A DNA stretch of 64,000 bases from Rhizobium sp. Q54 (GCA_945947575.1 CAMEYM010000011.1:1-64000); one strand, 5' to 3'; shown: positions 1-11,938, counted from the stretch's first letter. A program made the numbers and translations. The notes: generated from the letters alone by a model not told the origin.

Positions 1-162
<162 letters not shown>

Positions 163-185
163 TTAGCGCAGGCGGAACCAAGCTC

Positions 186-494
186 ATGGACAATCAGAAC
201 ATCCGGATCCGCCTGAAGGCGTTCGATCACCGCGTGCTCGATCAGTCGACCGCGGAGATCGTCACCACGGCCAAGCGCACTGGCGCTGCCGTGCGTGGCC
301 CCATCCCGCTGCCGACGCGGATCGAGAAGTTCACCGTGCTGCGCTCGCCGCACATCGACAAGAAGTCGCGCGAACAGTTCGAGATCCGGACTCATCGCCG
401 CCTTCTCGACATCATCGATCCGACCCAGCAGACGGTTGACGCGCTGATGCGCCTCGACCTCGCCGCCGGCGTCGACGTCGAAATCAAGCTGTAA
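186..494 (+). CDS. rpsJ: 30S ribosomal protein S10
   Basis: [26 protein letters not shown]...; first gene of S10 operon. Confidence 0.98.
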   Translation: MDNQNIRIRLKAFDHRVLDQSTAEIVTTAKRTGAAVRGPIPLPTRIEKFTVLRSPHIDKKSREQFEIRTHRRLLDIIDPTQQTVDALMRLDLAAGVDVEIKL

Positions 495-513
495 GGACGA
501 AGGCCCTAGAGCC

Positions 514-1245
514 ATGCGTACCGGTCTGATCGCCAAGAAACTGGGAGCGTCGCGCGTCTTCAACGACGACGGCTCCCAAACTCCCGTCACCGTGCTGATG
601 GTCGAGTCGCTCCAAGTCGTCGCCCACAAGACGAAGGACAAGGACGGCTACGACGCACTGCAGATTGGCGCCGGAGAGAAGCGCGCCAGCCGCACCACGA
701 AGCCGATGCGCGGCCACTTCGCCAAGGCCAAGGTCGAGCCGAAGCAAAAGGTCACCGAGTTCCGCATCTCCGCCGACGCGTTCGTCGATGTCGGTGCGGA
801 GTTGACGGCCGGCCACTTCGTCGCCGGCCAACTGGTGGATGTGTGCGGCATCACGATCGGCAAGGGCTTTGCCGGCGCGATGAAACGCCACAACTTCGCC
901 GGCCTCGAGGCGAGCCACGGCGTGTCGATCTCGCACCGCTCGCATGGCTCGACCGGCAACCGTCAGGATCCGGGTCGCGTCTTCAAGGGCAAGCGCATGG
1001 CCGGCCATATGGGCCAGGTGCGCGCCACCATCCAGAACCTCTCGGTCGTCTCGACCGAGGAAGACACCGGCCTGATCGTGCTCAAGGGCGCCGTGCCGGG
1101 CGCGCCGGGCACCTGGGTGCGCATCACCGATGCGGTGAAGACCACCAAGAAGAAGATGCCCGAGAAGCCGTTCCCGGCTGGCGTCAAGGGCGGCAAGGGT
1201 AAGAAGGCCGACGCGCCTGCTGCCGAAGCAAAGGCGGAGGGCTGA
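514..1245 (+). CDS. rplC: 50S ribosomal protein L3
   Basis: [16 protein letters not shown]... with [27 protein letters not shown] motif; has Ala/Lys-rich C-terminal tail. Confidence 0.98.
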   Translation: MRTGLIAKKLGASRVFNDDGSQTPVTVLMVESLQVVAHKTKDKDGYDALQIGAGEKRASRTTKPMRGHFAKAKVEPKQKVTEFRISADAFVDVGAELTAGHFVAGQLVDVCGITIGKGFAGAMKRHNFAGLEASHGVSISHRSHGSTGNRQDPGRVFKGKRMAGHMGQVRATIQNLSVVSTEEDTGLIVLKGAVPGAPGTWVRITDAVKTTKKKMPEKPFPAGVKGGKGKKADAPAAEAKAEG

Positions 1246-1247
1246 TC

Positions 1248-1868
1248 ATGAAGGTCAACGTCGTCACCCTCGACAACGGCAAGGCCGGCACGGTCGATCT
1301 CGCCGACGCGATCTTCGGATTGCCGTCGCGTCCCGACATCCTGCACCAGGTTGTGCGCTGGCAACTCGCCAAGCGCCAGGCCGGCACGCACAAGACCAAG
1401 GACATTGCCGAGGTCTCGGGCACCGGTAAGAAGCCGTTCAAGCAGAAGGGCACCGGCAACGCCCGCCAGGGCTCGATGCGTTCGCCGCAGTTCCGCGGCG
1501 GCGCCATCATCTTTGGCCCGGTCGTGCGCAGCCACGCCTTCTCGCTCAACAAGAAGATCCGGGCGCTCGGTCTGAAGACCGCGATGTCCGACAAGCAGCG
1601 CGAGGGCAAGCTGTTCATCGTCGATGGCGCCAAGCTGACCGACGGCAAGACCGCCGGTCTCGCCAAGAAGTTCAAGGCGATGGGTTGGGAGTCGGCGCTG
1701 ATCATCGACGGCGAAGCCGTCGACGAGGGTTTCGCGCGCGCTGCCCGCAACATGAAGGGCATCGACGTGCTGCCCTCCATCGGCGCCAACGTCTACGACA
1801 TCCTGCGCCGCGACGTCCTGGTGCTCACCAAGACCGCCGTCGAGCAACTCGAGAAGCGCCTGTCATGA
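1248..1868 (+). CDS. rplD: 50S ribosomal protein L4
   Basis: [31 protein letters not shown] motif; synteny. Confidence 0.98.
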   Translation: MKVNVVTLDNGKAGTVDLADAIFGLPSRPDILHQVVRWQLAKRQAGTHKTKDIAEVSGTGKKPFKQKGTGNARQGSMRSPQFRGGAIIFGPVVRSHAFSLNKKIRALGLKTAMSDKQREGKLFIVDGAKLTDGKTAGLAKKFKAMGWESALIIDGEAVDEGFARAARNMKGIDVLPSIGANVYDILRRDVLVLTKTAVEQLEKRLS

Positions 1869-2173
1869 AGACCGAGAAGATTTCCAAGGCGCGGATGTAC
1901 GAAGTGATCCGCGCGCCGGTCGTCACCGAAAAGTCGACGATGGGCTCCGAGCACAGCCAGGTGACCTTCGAGGTCGCCATGGACGCGACCAAGCCCGAGA
2001 TCGCAGCCGCGATCGAAGGCCTGTTCGACGTCAAGGTCGTGGCGGTCAACACGCTGCGCACCAAGGGCAAGGTCAAGCGCTTCCGCGGGTTCGTGGGGCG
2101 TCGTTCCGACACCAAGAAAGCGATGGTTACCCTGCAAAAGGGCCAGTCCATCGATGTAACGGCGGGGATCTAG
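1865..2173 (+). CDS. rplW: 50S ribosomal protein L23
   Basis: ATG at 1865 overlaps rplD stop (ATGA); [27 protein letters not shown]... Confidence 0.97.
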   Translation: MKTEKISKARMYEVIRAPVVTEKSTMGSEHSQVTFEVAMDATKPEIAAAIEGLFDVKVVAVNTLRTKGKVKRFRGFVGRRSDTKKAMVTLQKGQSIDVTAGI

Positions 2174-2175
2174 CC

Positions 2176-3009
2176 GTGGCACTGAAGCAATACCGTCCGA
2201 CTACGCCCGGCCGTCGCGGCCTGGTGCTCATCGACCGTTCGCAGCTCTACAAGGGCCGTCCGGTCAAGGCGCTGACCAAGGGCAAGACCAACTCCGGCGG
2301 CCGCAACAACCACGGCCGTATCACGACGCGTCATCAGGGCGGCGGTCACAAGCAGCTGCTGCGCACCGTCGACTTCAAGCGCCGCAAGTTCGATATGCCG
2401 GCGACTGTCGAGCGACTTGAGTACGATCCCAATCGCTCGGCGTTCATCGCGCTGGTGAAGTACACCGACGGCGAGGTCGCCTATGTCCTCGCCCCGCAGC
2501 GCCTGCGCGTGGGCGACAGCATCGTCGCCGGTGAGCGCGTCGACATCCAGCCCGGCAATGCCATGCCGATGCGCAACATCCCGGTCGGCACCATCATCCA
2601 CAACATCGAGATGCGGGTGGGTAAGGGCGGCCAGATCGCTCGTTCCGCCGGCACCTACGCCCAGCTGATTGGCAAGGATGCGGGCTACGCCCTGATCAAG
2701 CTGAACTCGGGCGAGCAGCGCATGGTGCGCGGCGAGTGCATGGCGACGATCGGCGCGGTGTCCAACCCCGATCGCAAGAACCAGAAGATCGGCAAGGCCG
2801 GCCGCAGCCGTTGGCTCGGCATTCGCCCGTCGGTCCGCGGCACCGCGATGAACCCGGTCGATCACCCGCACGGTGGCGGCGAAGGCCGCACCAAGGGTGG
2901 CCGTCACCCGGTGACGCCGTGGGGCAAGCCGACCAAGGGCAAGCCGACGCGCAAGAACAAGCGCACCGAAGCTTTCATTCTCAAGACGCGGCGCAAGAGG
3001 AAGAGGTAG
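2176..3009 (+). CDS. rplB: 50S ribosomal protein L2
   Basis: [22 protein letters not shown]... with [29 protein letters not shown] start. Confidence 0.98.
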   Translation: MALKQYRPTTPGRRGLVLIDRSQLYKGRPVKALTKGKTNSGGRNNHGRITTRHQGGGHKQLLRTVDFKRRKFDMPATVERLEYDPNRSAFIALVKYTDGEVAYVLAPQRLRVGDSIVAGERVDIQPGNAMPMRNIPVGTIIHNIEMRVGKGGQIARSAGTYAQLIGKDAGYALIKLNSGEQRMVRGECMATIGAVSNPDRKNQKIGKAGRSRWLGIRPSVRGTAMNPVDHPHGGGEGRTKGGRHPVTPWGKPTKGKPTRKNKRTEAFILKTRRKRKR

Positions 3010-3013
3010 GCAC

Positions 3014-3292
3014 GTGGTTCGTTCTGTCTGGAAGGGCCCGTTCGTCGATGGCTTCGTGTTGCGCAAGGCGGAGAAGGCGCAGGGGTCGGGTCGTAACGAC
3101 ATCATCAAGATCTGGTCGCGCCGTTCCACGATCCTGCCGCAGTTCGTCGGCCTGACGTTCGGCGTCTACAACGGCAAGAAGTTCGTGCCGGTGCTCGTTA
3201 CCGAGGCGATGGTGGGCCACAAGTTCGGCGAGTTCTCGCCGACGCGCACTTTCACCGGTCACGCCGCCGACAAGAAGGCCAAGCGGGCCTAA
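3014..3292 (+). CDS. rpsS: 30S ribosomal protein S19
   Basis: [23 protein letters not shown]...[16 protein letters not shown]. Confidence 0.98.
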   Translation: MVRSVWKGPFVDGFVLRKAEKAQGSGRNDIIKIWSRRSTILPQFVGLTFGVYNGKKFVPVLVTEAMVGHKFGEFSPTRTFTGHAADKKAKRA

Positions 3293-3303
3293 GGAAGACT
3301 GCG

Positions 3304-3687
3304 ATGAGCAAGAAGGCACGACCGAGAGATTTGGCCGAGAATGAGGCGGCGGCTACCGCCGAGTCCTTGCGCACGGGCGCCGTCAAGTTGAACCTTGTAG
3401 CGGAGCAAATCCGCGGCATGGACGTCAACCGCGCCGTCGCCGAGCTGTCGTTCTCCAAGAAGCGCATCGCCAAGGACGTGCGGAAGGTCCTGCAGTCGGC
3501 GATCGCCAATGCCGAGAACAATCACCAGCTCGACGTCGATCGTCTGTATGTCGCCGAGGCGACCGTCGGCCGCGGCATGGTGATGAAGCGTTTGCACGCG
3601 CGTGCCCGCGGTCGCGGCTCGCGAATTGAAAAGCCGTTCTCCAAGCTCCGCGTCGTCGTGCGTGAGCGCGCGGAAGCTGAGGAATAA
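3304..3687 (+). CDS. rplV: 50S ribosomal protein L22
   Basis: Synteny; ...[40 protein letters not shown]. Confidence 0.97.
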   Translation: MSKKARPRDLAENEAAATAESLRTGAVKLNLVAEQIRGMDVNRAVAELSFSKKRIAKDVRKVLQSAIANAENNHQLDVDRLYVAEATVGRGMVMKRLHARARGRGSRIEKPFSKLRVVVRERAEAEE

Positions 3688-3689
3688 GC

Positions 3690-4370
3690 ATGGGTCAAAA
3701 GGTCAATCCGATCGGGCTGCGCGTCGGTATCAACCGCACGTGGGACTCGCGTTGGTACGCGGCGGGCGATGAGTACGCCAGGATCCTCCACGAGGATCTG
3801 GGCATCCGCGCCTACCTCGAAACGCGCCTAGCGCAGGCCGGCGTATCGCGCATCGTCATCGAGCGCCCCGCCAAGAAGGCGCGCATTACGATCCACACGG
3901 CTCGCCCGGGTGTCGTCATCGGCAAGAAGGGCGCCGACATCGAGAAGCTGCGCACCGACCTGTCCAAGATGACCGGCTCGGACGTGCACCTGAACATCGT
4001 GGAGATTCGCAAGCCGGAGATCGACGCCAAGCTCGTCGCCGAAGGCATCAGCCAGCAGCTCGAGCGCCGCGTCGCGTTTCGCCGCGCCATGAAGCGCGCC
4101 GTGCAGTCGGCCATGCGTCTCGGTGCCGAAGGCATCCGCATCAACTGCGGCGGCCGTCTGGGTGGCGCCGAAATCGCCCGCGTCGAGTGGTATCGCGAGG
4201 GTCGCGTGCCCCTGCACACGCTCCGCGCCGACATCGACTTCGGCACCGCCACGGCGAAGACCGCTTACGGTACCTGCGGCGTCAAGGTGTGGGTGTTCCG
4301 CGGCGAGATCCTGGCCCACGATCCGATGGCTCAGGACAAGCGTCGCGCCGAGCAACAGGTCCAGCGCTAA
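3690..4370 (+). CDS. rpsC: 30S ribosomal protein S3
   Basis: [24 protein letters not shown]... Confidence 0.98.
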   Translation: MGQKVNPIGLRVGINRTWDSRWYAAGDEYARILHEDLGIRAYLETRLAQAGVSRIVIERPAKKARITIHTARPGVVIGKKGADIEKLRTDLSKMTGSDVHLNIVEIRKPEIDAKLVAEGISQQLERRVAFRRAMKRAVQSAMRLGAEGIRINCGGRLGGAEIARVEWYREGRVPLHTLRADIDFGTATAKTAYGTCGVKVWVFRGEILAHDPMAQDKRRAEQQVQR

Positions 4371-4393
4371 AGAAAAGCTGAGTAGTTACTGTC

Positions 4394-4816
4394 ATGATGC
4401 AACCCGCACGTACGAAGTACCGCAAGGCGCACAAGGGCCGTATTCACGGCAAGGCCAAGGGCGGCTCGTCGCTGAACTTCGGCGCTTTCGGCCTGAAGGC
4501 CCTGACCGCTGGCCGCGTCACCGCGCGCGAGCTGGAAGCCTGCCGCCGTGCCATCACGCGTCACATCAAGCGCTCGGGCCGCATGTGGATCCGCGTATTC
4601 CCGGACGTGCCGGTGTCGAAGAAGCCGACCGAAGTCCGCATGGGCAAGGGTAAGGGTCAGCCCGAATACTGGGTCGTGCGCATCGAGCCCGGGAAGATCA
4701 TGTTCGAGCTCGACGGTGTGCCGTCGGCGCTCGCCAACGAGGCATTCATGCTGGGGGCGGCGAAGCTCTCGGTGCGCACCAAGATCGTGGTGCGCCCGGG
4801 CCACGCCGCCGCTTAA
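4394..4816 (+). CDS. rplP: 50S ribosomal protein L16
   Basis: [34 protein letters not shown]... Confidence 0.98.
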   Translation: MMQPARTKYRKAHKGRIHGKAKGGSSLNFGAFGLKALTAGRVTARELEACRRAITRHIKRSGRMWIRVFPDVPVSKKPTEVRMGKGKGQPEYWVVRIEPGKIMFELDGVPSALANEAFMLGAAKLSVRTKIVVRPGHAAA

Positions 4817-4827
4817 GGAAGACGACG

Positions 4828-5085
4828 ATGAAGGGCGAAGATTTCAAGGGTAAGTCGGCCGACGAGCTGCAGACGCAAGTCCTGCAGCTGCGCAAGGAGG
4901 CGTTCAACCTGCGCTTCCAGAAGTCGTCGGGCCAGCTCACCAATACTGCGCGCATCCGTACAGTGCGCCGCGACATCGCGCGCATCGAGACCATCGTCGG
5001 TCAGCGCGCGCGCGCAGAGACCAAGGGCGCACCTAAGCGCGCCGCCAAGACCACCGCGCCGGCGAAGAAGAAGTCGGCGAAGTAG
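4828..5085 (+). CDS. rpmC: 50S ribosomal protein L29
   Basis: ...[41 protein letters not shown]...; Lys/Ala C-terminal tail. Confidence 0.97.
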   Translation: MKGEDFKGKSADELQTQVLQLRKEAFNLRFQKSSGQLTNTARIRTVRRDIARIETIVGQRARAETKGAPKRAAKTTAPAKKKSAK

Positions 5086-5096
5086 GAGAAGATCAA

Positions 5097-5330
5097 GTGA
5101 CGGCACGCGAGTTCGTAGGCGAAGTGGTGAGCGACAAGCCCAACAAGACCGTTGTTGTGCAGGTTGAGCGCCGTGTCGCGCACCCGAAGTACAAGAAGTT
5201 CATCCGCCGGCGGTCCAAGTTCCACGCCCACGACGAGAAGAACGAGTACAAGGTCGGCGACCGTGTTCGCATCCGCGAATGCCGTCCGCTCTCCAAGTTG
5301 AAGACCTGGGAGGTCGTCGAGCGCGTCTGA
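5097..5330 (+). CDS. rpsQ: 30S ribosomal protein S17
   Basis: Translation ...[62 protein letters not shown] start. Confidence 0.97.
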   Translation: MTAREFVGEVVSDKPNKTVVVQVERRVAHPKYKKFIRRRSKFHAHDEKNEYKVGDRVRIRECRPLSKLKTWEVVERV

Positions 5331-5351
5331 CGACGCAGCCGATGTAAGGCC

Positions 5352-5720
5352 ATGATCCGTACACAAACCAATCTCGACGTCGCTGACAACTCGGGCGCTC
5401 GCCGCGTCGAGTGCATCAAGGTGCTCGGCGGTACCCGCCGCAAGACTGCGACGGTCGGCGACATCATCGTCGTCGCTATCAAGGAAGCGATTCCGCGCGG
5501 CCGCGTGAAGAAGGGCGAAGTCTCGCGCGCCGTCGTCGTGCGGACCGCCAAGGAAATTCACCGCTCCGACGGCACTTCGATCCGCTTCGATCGCAATGCC
5601 GCGGTGCTGGTCAACGCGCAGGGCGAGCCGGTAGGCACGCGCATCTTCGGGCCGGTGACGCGCGAGCTGCGCGCCAAGGCACAGATGAAGATCGTCAGCC
5701 TGGCTCCGGAAGTCCTCTAG
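5352..5720 (+). CDS. rplN: 50S ribosomal protein L14
   Basis: [27 protein letters not shown]... Confidence 0.98.
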   Translation: MIRTQTNLDVADNSGARRVECIKVLGGTRRKTATVGDIIVVAIKEAIPRGRVKKGEVSRAVVVRTAKEIHRSDGTSIRFDRNAAVLVNAQGEPVGTRIFGPVTRELRAKAQMKIVSLAPEVL

Positions 5721-5733
5721 GAAACGCCTGGTC

Positions 5734-6069
5734 ATGGAAGCTAAGGTCAATCCAAAGTTCCGCATCAAGAAGGGCGATGAAGTCGTCGTCCTCTCGGGCA
5801 AGGACAAGGGCAAGCGCGGCAAGGTGCTGCGCGTGCTGCGCAAGGAAGAGCGCGTGCTCGTTCAGGGCGTGCGCATGATCAAGCGCCACACCCGTCCGAG
5901 CCAAACGAGCCCTGGCGGCATCCTCGAAAAGGAAGCGCCGCTGCATATTTCCAAGGTTGCGCTGGTCGATCCCAAACTCGGCAAGCCCACCCGCGTCGGT
6001 TACAAGTTTCTCGAGAACGGCCGCAAGGTCCGAGTCGCGAAGCTGTCCGGCGAAGTAATCGATCTCTAG
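5734..6069 (+). CDS. rplX: 50S ribosomal protein L24
   Basis: KOW motif: [27 protein letters not shown]. Confidence 0.97.
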   Translation: MEAKVNPKFRIKKGDEVVVLSGKDKGKRGKVLRVLRKEERVLVQGVRMIKRHTRPSQTSPGGILEKEAPLHISKVALVDPKLGKPTRVGYKFLENGRKVRVAKLSGEVIDL

Positions 6070-6078
6070 GAGCTGGTT

Positions 6079-6621
6079 ATGGCGGCGCGCCTTCGCGAAC
6101 GCTACGTAAAGGACATTCGGCCCAAGCTGGCCGAGAAGTTCGGTCTCGCCAACAAGTTGGCGGTTCCGAAGCTGGACAAGATCGTCATCAACATGGGCGT
6201 CGGTGAGGCGGTCAACGACCGCAAGTTCATCGACGGCGCGGTCAACGATTTGACCGCGATCTCGGGCCAGAAGCCGCAGGTCGTCCGCTCCAATAAGGCG
6301 ATCGCGACCTTCAAGCTGCGCGAGGGCATGCCGATCGGCGTCAAGGTGACTCTGCGGCGCGAGCGCATGTACGAGTTCCTCGACCGTCTGATCAACATGG
6401 CGCTGCCGCGCGTTCGCGACTTCCGCGGACTGAACGGCAAGAGCTTCGACGGCCGCGGCAACTTCGCCATGGGCCTGAAGGAGCAGATCGTCTTCCAGGA
6501 GATCGACTACGACAAGGTCGACCAGGTGCGCGGTATGGACATCATCATCTGCACCACGGCGACCAACGACGAGCACGCCAAGGAGCTCCTCGCGAGCTTC
6601 GGCATGCCGTTCAGAAACTAA
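6079..6621 (+). CDS. rplE: 50S ribosomal protein L5
   Basis: ...[21 protein letters not shown]...[30 protein letters not shown]. Confidence 0.98.
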   Translation: MAARLRERYVKDIRPKLAEKFGLANKLAVPKLDKIVINMGVGEAVNDRKFIDGAVNDLTAISGQKPQVVRSNKAIATFKLREGMPIGVKVTLRRERMYEFLDRLINMALPRVRDFRGLNGKSFDGRGNFAMGLKEQIVFQEIDYDKVDQVRGMDIIICTTATNDEHAKELLASFGMPFRN

Positions 6622-6644
6622 GACAAGGCAGAGGCATCAATCGA

Positions 6645-6950
6645 ATGGCTAAGACCAGCTCGATCTACCGCAACAAGAAGCGCCAGAAGATGGTGGCGCA
6701 GATGGCCGACAAGCGCGCCGCGCTGAAGGCAATCGCGAAGGACAAGAATGTTGCTCAGGAAGATCGCTTCCTGGCGCGCTTGAAGCTCGCTGAGATGCCG
6801 CGCAACTCGTCCAAGGTCCGCATCCGCAATCGTTGCGAGGTTACGGGCCGTCCGCGCGGGGTCCACAGCCGCTTCAAGGTATGCCGCATCATCCTGCGTG
6901 ATCTGGCCTCGCGTGGTCAGATCCCGGGCATGGTCAAGTCGAGCTGGTAG
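6645..6950 (+). CDS. rpsN: 30S ribosomal protein S14
   Basis: [17 protein letters not shown]...[41 protein letters not shown]. Confidence 0.98.
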   Translation: MAKTSSIYRNKKRQKMVAQMADKRAALKAIAKDKNVAQEDRFLARLKLAEMPRNSSKVRIRNRCEVTGRPRGVHSRFKVCRIILRDLASRGQIPGMVKSSW

Positions 6951-6966
6951 GCGGGGGGATCTTCAG

Positions 6967-7362
6967 ATGTCGATGACCGATCCACTCGGTGACATGATCA
7001 CCCGCATCCGCAACGGGCAGAGCGCCCGCTTGCCGGCGGTGCTGACGCCGGCCTCCAAGTTCCGCGTCAACGTGCTCGAAGTGTTGGCACGCGAGGGTTA
7101 CATCCGTGGCTACGAGCGCATCGAGGAGGAGGGCCACGCGGCGCTCCGCATCGAGCTCAAGTACCACGAGGGCGAGCCCGTCATCCGCACGATCAAGCGG
7201 GTCTCGAAGCCGGGTCGGCGCGTCTATTCGGGCATCGCCGACCTCGGCCAGATCTGCAACGGTCTCGGCATCGCCATCCTGTCGACGCCCAAGGGCGTGC
7301 TGTCCGATTCGGAAGCGCGCTCGCAGAACGTCGGCGGCGAAGTTCTCTGCAACGTGATCTAG
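6967..7362 (+). CDS. rpsH: 30S ribosomal protein S8
   Basis: [26 protein letters not shown]... ; start chosen at 6967 within longer ORF 6898..7362. Confidence 0.97.
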   Translation: MSMTDPLGDMITRIRNGQSARLPAVLTPASKFRVNVLEVLAREGYIRGYERIEEEGHAALRIELKYHEGEPVIRTIKRVSKPGRRVYSGIADLGQICNGLGIAILSTPKGVLSDSEARSQNVGGEVLCNVI

Positions 7363-7376
7363 CCACAAGAACTGTC

Positions 7377-7910
7377 ATGTCGCGCATCGGACAAAAAGCA
7401 ATCGCCGTGCCCAAGGGCGTCACCGTCGAGGTCAAGGGCGACACCGTATCGGCCAAGGGTAAGGTCGGTGCGATGACCATGAAGCTCGTGTCTGAGGTCG
7501 CCGCCAAGGCCGACGGCGGCACCATCGCCGTCACCGCCAAGGACGACAGCGACAAGGCGCGCGCCATGTGGGGGATGACCCGCACCCTGATCAACAACAT
7601 GGTGCATGGCGTCGATACCGGGTTTTCGACGGACCTCGAGATCGTCGGCGTCGGCTTCCGCGCCGCCCTCGAGGGCAAGAACCTCAAGCTGCAGCTCGGG
7701 TTCTCGCACGATGTCCTCTACCCCATTCCGGAAGGCATCAAGATCACGGTCGGCAAGCCCACGGAGATCAAGGTGTTCGGCGCGGATCGCCAGAAGGTTG
7801 GCCAGGTCGCCGCCGACATCCGCGCCTTCCGTCCGCCGGAGCCCTACAAGGGCAAGGGCATCAAGTATTCGGACGAGTACATTCTGCGCAAAGAAGGCAA
7901 GAAGAAGTAG
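7377..7910 (+). CDS. rplF: 50S ribosomal protein L6
   Basis: [19 protein letters not shown]...[26 protein letters not shown]. Confidence 0.98.
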   Translation: MSRIGQKAIAVPKGVTVEVKGDTVSAKGKVGAMTMKLVSEVAAKADGGTIAVTAKDDSDKARAMWGMTRTLINNMVHGVDTGFSTDLEIVGVGFRAALEGKNLKLQLGFSHDVLYPIPEGIKITVGKPTEIKVFGADRQKVGQVAADIRAFRPPEPYKGKGIKYSDEYILRKEGKKK

Positions 7911-7912
7911 CC

Positions 7913-8275
7913 ATGGCCAAGCCAGCCGAACGGTTCGATCGCCGCCAGCGCCGCGTACGCTATCGCGTCCGCAAGGCCGCCGGCACGCGCCCGCGCCTCA
8001 CCGTGTTCCGCTCGGGCAAGAACATCTACGCCCAAGTGATCGACGACGCGAAGGGCGTCACCATCGCCGCTGCATCGACTTTGGAGAAGGACCTCAGGGG
8101 TTCGCTCAAGTCGGGTGCGACCAAGGACGCCGCTTCCAAGGTCGGCGCCCTTCTCGCGCAGCGAGCGACGGCGGCGGGCGTCAGCGAAGTCATCTTCGAT
8201 CGCGGCGGCTACATTTTCCACGGCCGCATCAAGGCGTTGGCTGACAGCGCCCGTGAAGCCGGCCTCAAGTTCTAA
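7913..8275 (+). CDS. rplR: 50S ribosomal protein L18
   Basis: ATG at 7913; [45 protein letters not shown]... Confidence 0.97.
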   Translation: MAKPAERFDRRQRRVRYRVRKAAGTRPRLTVFRSGKNIYAQVIDDAKGVTIAAASTLEKDLRGSLKSGATKDAASKVGALLAQRATAAGVSEVIFDRGGYIFHGRIKALADSAREAGLKF

Positions 8276-8289
8276 TCAGGAAGAATCTC

Positions 8290-8955
8290 ATGGCAGCAGC
8301 CAACCAACCCGAGACGGCCGAGCCGCAGGCCGACAACGCTGGCGAACAGCGCGGCCGTGGCCGCGGTCGTGGCCGCGGCGGTGATCGTGATCGCGAGCGT
8401 GGTGGTGACCGCGAGCGTGGCGACGGCGAGATCGTCGATAAGCTCGTCGCGGTCAACCGCGTCGCCAAGGTGGTGAAGGGCGGCCGTCGCTTCGGCTTCG
8501 CCGCTCTCGTCGTTGCCGGTGACCAGAAGGGCCGCGTCGGCTACGGCCACGGCAAGGCACGCGAAGTTCCGGAAGCCATCCGCAAAGCCACCGATGCTGC
8601 GAAGCGCGCGATGATCCGCGTGCCGCTGCGCGAGGGCCGCACGCTCCATCACGACCTATCGGGCACCTACGGCGCGGGCCGTGTTGTCGTGCGCGCCGCT
8701 CCTCCGGGTACCGGCATCATCGCCGGCGGTCCGATGCGCGCTGTGTTCGAGACACTCGGCATTGCCGACGTGGTGGCCAAGTCGATCGGCACCTCGAACC
8801 CCTACAACATGGTCAAGGCGACTTTCGCCGCGCTGAAGAGCGCCATGAGCCCGCGCGTCGTCGCGGCGCGCCGTGGCCGCTCGGTCAACCAGATCCTGGG
8901 CCGTGCTGGCAAGAAGGATGGCGCGGTGGCGGAAGAAGCTGAGGCGGAGGCCTAA
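8290..8955 (+). CDS. rpsE: 30S ribosomal protein S5 with RG-rich N-terminal extension
   Basis: Core ...[51 protein letters not shown]...; N-terminal [24 protein letters not shown]. Confidence 0.97.
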   Translation: MAAANQPETAEPQADNAGEQRGRGRGRGRGGDRDRERGGDRERGDGEIVDKLVAVNRVAKVVKGGRRFGFAALVVAGDQKGRVGYGHGKAREVPEAIRKATDAAKRAMIRVPLREGRTLHHDLSGTYGAGRVVVRAAPPGTGIIAGGPMRAVFETLGIADVVAKSIGTSNPYNMVKATFAALKSAMSPRVVAARRGRSVNQILGRAGKKDGAVAEEAEAEA

Positions 8956-8960
8956 GCAAC

Positions 8961-9152
8961 ATGGCGGCGAAGAAGAAGATTCGCGTCACCCAGATCGGCA
9001 GCTACATCGGCCGGCCCGAGCGCCAGCACGAGAACCTGAAGGGTCTGGGACTGAACAAGCGTCATCGCACGCGCGAGCTGGAGGACACTCCTTCGGTGCG
9101 CGGCATGATTGATCGGGTCAAGCACCTCCTCATCGTCGAGGAGATCGGTTAG
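8961..9152 (+). CDS. rpmD: 50S ribosomal protein L30
   Basis: [46 protein letters not shown]. Confidence 0.97.
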   Translation: MAAKKKIRVTQIGSYIGRPERQHENLKGLGLNKRHRTRELEDTPSVRGMIDRVKHLLIVEEIG

Positions 9153-9158
9153 GACGTC

Positions 9159-9821
9159 ATGAAGCTCAACGAACTGGGGCGCAAGCACGGCGCCTTCAAA
9201 AAGGGTAAGCGCATCGGCCGTGGTATCGGCTCGGGCCTCGGCAAGACGTCGGGCAAGGGCGGTAAGGGCCAGACCGCGCGCACCGGCGTCGCGCTCAACG
9301 GCTTCGAGGGCGGTCAGATGCCGCTCCACATGCGCATGCCGAAGCGCGGCTTCAACAACATCTTCAAGAAGCGCTATCAGGAAGTGAATGTCGGCGACAT
9401 CCAGGCCGCCATTGATTCCGGCAAGCTCAATGCCCAGGTAACGGTTGATGCCGCGGCGCTGATTGGCGCCGGCGTCATCCGGCGCGCCAAGGACGGCGTC
9501 CGAGTCCTAGGGAATGGAGAGCTGAAGTCCAAGGTTACCATCGCAGCCGCCGCGGCTTCCAAGCCGGCGCTCGCCGCCATCGAGAAGGCCGGCGGCACGC
9601 TGACGTTGCCGCCGCCGCCGAAGGAGCCGGCGCGCAAGATCGGCCATATCTGGGAGCGTAACGCCGCGAAGAAGAAGGTGAAGGCCGAAGCGGCTGCCGC
9701 TGCGGCCGAAGCCAAGCCCAAGAAGGAAAAGAAAGAGGCCGCTCCCGCCGCCGAAGGCGGCGAGAAGAAGGCCAAGGCCCCCAAAGCGCCAGCCGGGGGC
9801 GCCGCTCCTTCTAAGTCGTAG
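9159..9821 (+). CDS. rplO: 50S ribosomal protein L15 with long C-terminal Lys/Ala extension
   Basis: [42 protein letters not shown]... Confidence 0.97.
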   Translation: MKLNELGRKHGAFKKGKRIGRGIGSGLGKTSGKGGKGQTARTGVALNGFEGGQMPLHMRMPKRGFNNIFKKRYQEVNVGDIQAAIDSGKLNAQVTVDAAALIGAGVIRRAKDGVRVLGNGELKSKVTIAAAAASKPALAAIEKAGGTLTLPPPPKEPARKIGHIWERNAAKKKVKAEAAAAAAEAKPKKEKKEAAPAAEGGEKKAKAPKAPAGGAAPSKS

Positions 9822-9844
9822 GGCTGGGGGCAGGACAACCCCCA

Positions 9845-11194
9845 ATGGCCTCCGCTGCAGAACAGCTAGCCTCCAACATCAATTTCGGCGCCTTCTCGAA
9901 GGCGACCGAGCTCAAGAAGCGCATCTGGTTCACGATCTTCGCGTTGATCGTGTACCGGATGGGCACCTACATCCCGATTCCGGGCATCGACCCAGTCGTG
10001 ATGGAGGAGATTTTCGCCCAGAACCAGGGCGGCATCCTCGGCATGTTCGACATGTTCGCAGGCGGGGCGTTGTCCCGCATGACGATCTTCGCGTTGAACA
10101 TCATGCCGTACATCTCGGCCTCCATCATCATGCAGCTGATGCGGACCGTCTCGAAGCGTCTCGAGACGATCTGGAAAGAGGGCGAGGCCGGCCGCAAGAA
10201 GTTCAATCAGTACACGCGCTACGGCACCGTGCTGCTCGCGGTGCTGCAGTCCTACGGCATCGCCGTAGGCCTCGAGAATCTGACGAGCGGAGTCGGCGGC
10301 TCTGCCGTCATCGATCCGGGCATCTACTTCCGCTTCACCGCCATTGTCACCATGACGGGCGGCACGCTGTTCCTGATGTGGCTCGGTGAGCAGGTTACTG
10401 CGCGCGGCGTCGGCAACGGCATCTCGCTGATCATCATGGCCGGCATCGTCGCGGCCCTGCCCTCAGCGCTCGCGGCCACCCTCGAATTGGGTCGCACCGG
10501 CGCGATCTCGGTCGGCATCATCCTGTTGCTGCTGGTCGGCTCGGTCGCCGTCGTCGCGTTCATCGTGTTCATGGAGCGTGCCCAGCGCCGCATCTTGGTG
10601 CAGTACCCAAAGCGCCAGGTCGGCAACCGCATGTTCGGAGGCGAGGCCTCGCACCTGCCGCTCAAGCTCAATACCTCGGGCGTGATCCCGCCGATCTTCG
10701 CCTCGTCGCTGCTGCTTCTGCCGATCACCATCGCGCAGTTTTCGGCGACCCAGGGCGCTACCGGCTGGCTGGCGAGCTTCACGGCTCTCCTAGGCCGGGG
10801 CCAGCCCGCGTATCTGTTGATCTACGGCGGCCTCATCGTGTTCTTCGCCTACTTCTACACGGCCGTCGTCTTCAACCCGGTCGATACCGCCGACAACCTA
10901 AAGAAGCACGGCGGATTCATTCCCGGCATTCGTCCGGGCAAGAACACCGCCGACCATCTCGACTTCGTGCTGACGCGACTCACCACCATCGGTGCGCTCT
11001 ACCTGGTCGCGGTCTGCTTGCTGCCTGAGATCCTGATCTCACGCCTCGCGGTCCCGTTCTACTTCGGCGGCACGTCGCTGCTGATCGTCGTCACGGTGAC
11101 CATGGATACGGTCACTCAGATCCAGTCGCACCTGCTCGCCCACCAGTACGAGGGCCTGATCCGCAAGTCGCGCCTGCGCGGCGGCAAGAAGTGA
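9845..11194 (+). CDS. secY: Preprotein translocase subunit SecY
   Basis: 449 aa multi-TM; RMGTYIPIPGID, YTAVVFNPVDTADNLKKHGGFIPGIRPG. Confidence 0.98.
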   Translation: MASAAEQLASNINFGAFSKATELKKRIWFTIFALIVYRMGTYIPIPGIDPVVMEEIFAQNQGGILGMFDMFAGGALSRMTIFALNIMPYISASIIMQLMRTVSKRLETIWKEGEAGRKKFNQYTRYGTVLLAVLQSYGIAVGLENLTSGVGGSAVIDPGIYFRFTAIVTMTGGTLFLMWLGEQVTARGVGNGISLIIMAGIVAALPSALAATLELGRTGAISVGIILLLLVGSVAVVAFIVFMERAQRRILVQYPKRQVGNRMFGGEASHLPLKLNTSGVIPPIFASSLLLLPITIAQFSATQGATGWLASFTALLGRGQPAYLLIYGGLIVFFAYFYTAVVFNPVDTADNLKKHGGFIPGIRPGKNTADHLDFVLTRLTTIGALYLVAVCLLPEILISRLAVPFYFGGTSLLIVVTVTMDTVTQIQSHLLAHQYEGLIRKSRLRGGKK

Positions 11195-11217
11195 CGCCAG
11201 TCGCGGGTCCTCTGGGC

Positions 11218-11868
11218 ATGAACGTCATCCTCGTCGGTCCGCCGGGAGCGGGCAAAGGCACCCAGGCACAGCGCCTGCAGGAGACCTACGGTCTCAAGCA
11301 CCTTTCGACCGGCGACATGCTGCGCGCCGAAGTCGCCGCCGGCAGCCAGATCGGCAAGCAGGCCAAGGCCATCATGGATCGCGGCGAGCTTGTGCCCGAC
11401 GAGATCCTCATCAAGATGATCGGCGAGCGCATCGCCCAGCCCGACGCTGCCAAGGGGTTCCTCCTCGACGGCTTCCCGCGCACCGTCGGCCAGGCCGAGG
11501 CGCTCGACAAGATGTTGGCAGGCCGCAAGGTCAAGCTCGACCACGTCATCCAGCTCGTGGTGAACAACGACGCCATGGTCGAGCGCATCTCCGGCCGCTA
11601 CTCCTGCAAGAAGTGCGGCGCCGGCTACCACGACACCTTCAAGAAGACCAAGAAGCCGGGCGTCTGCGACGCCTGTGGCGGGACCGAGTTCGTGCGCCGC
11701 CCCGACGACAAGCCGGAGACGGTGCGCACCCGCCTGGAGGCCTACGACCGCCAGACCGCGCCGCTCTTGCCCTACTACAAGGCCAAGGGCGCGCTGCGCG
11801 AGGTGGACGGCATGGCCGCCATCGACGAGGTGACGAAGAAGCTCGGCCAGCTGCTGAAGGCCGCTTGA
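11218..11868 (+). CDS. adk: Adenylate kinase (Cys4 zinc-type LID)
   Basis: MNVILVGPPGAGKGTQAQRLQETYGLKHLSTGDMLR; LID CKKCGAGYHDTFKKTKKPGVCDACGGTEFVRR; start 11218 preferred over 11191. Confidence 0.97.
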   Translation: MNVILVGPPGAGKGTQAQRLQETYGLKHLSTGDMLRAEVAAGSQIGKQAKAIMDRGELVPDEILIKMIGERIAQPDAAKGFLLDGFPRTVGQAEALDKMLAGRKVKLDHVIQLVVNNDAMVERISGRYSCKKCGAGYHDTFKKTKKPGVCDACGGTEFVRRPDDKPETVRTRLEAYDRQTAPLLPYYKAKGALREVDGMAAIDEVTKKLGQLLKAA

Positions 11869-11938
11869 GGGCCACGGCCGGGCATAGGCCGCGACCTTTG
11901 GGCGCGGAAACGGGCGGGGACGAAGGGGTTCACGTAGC

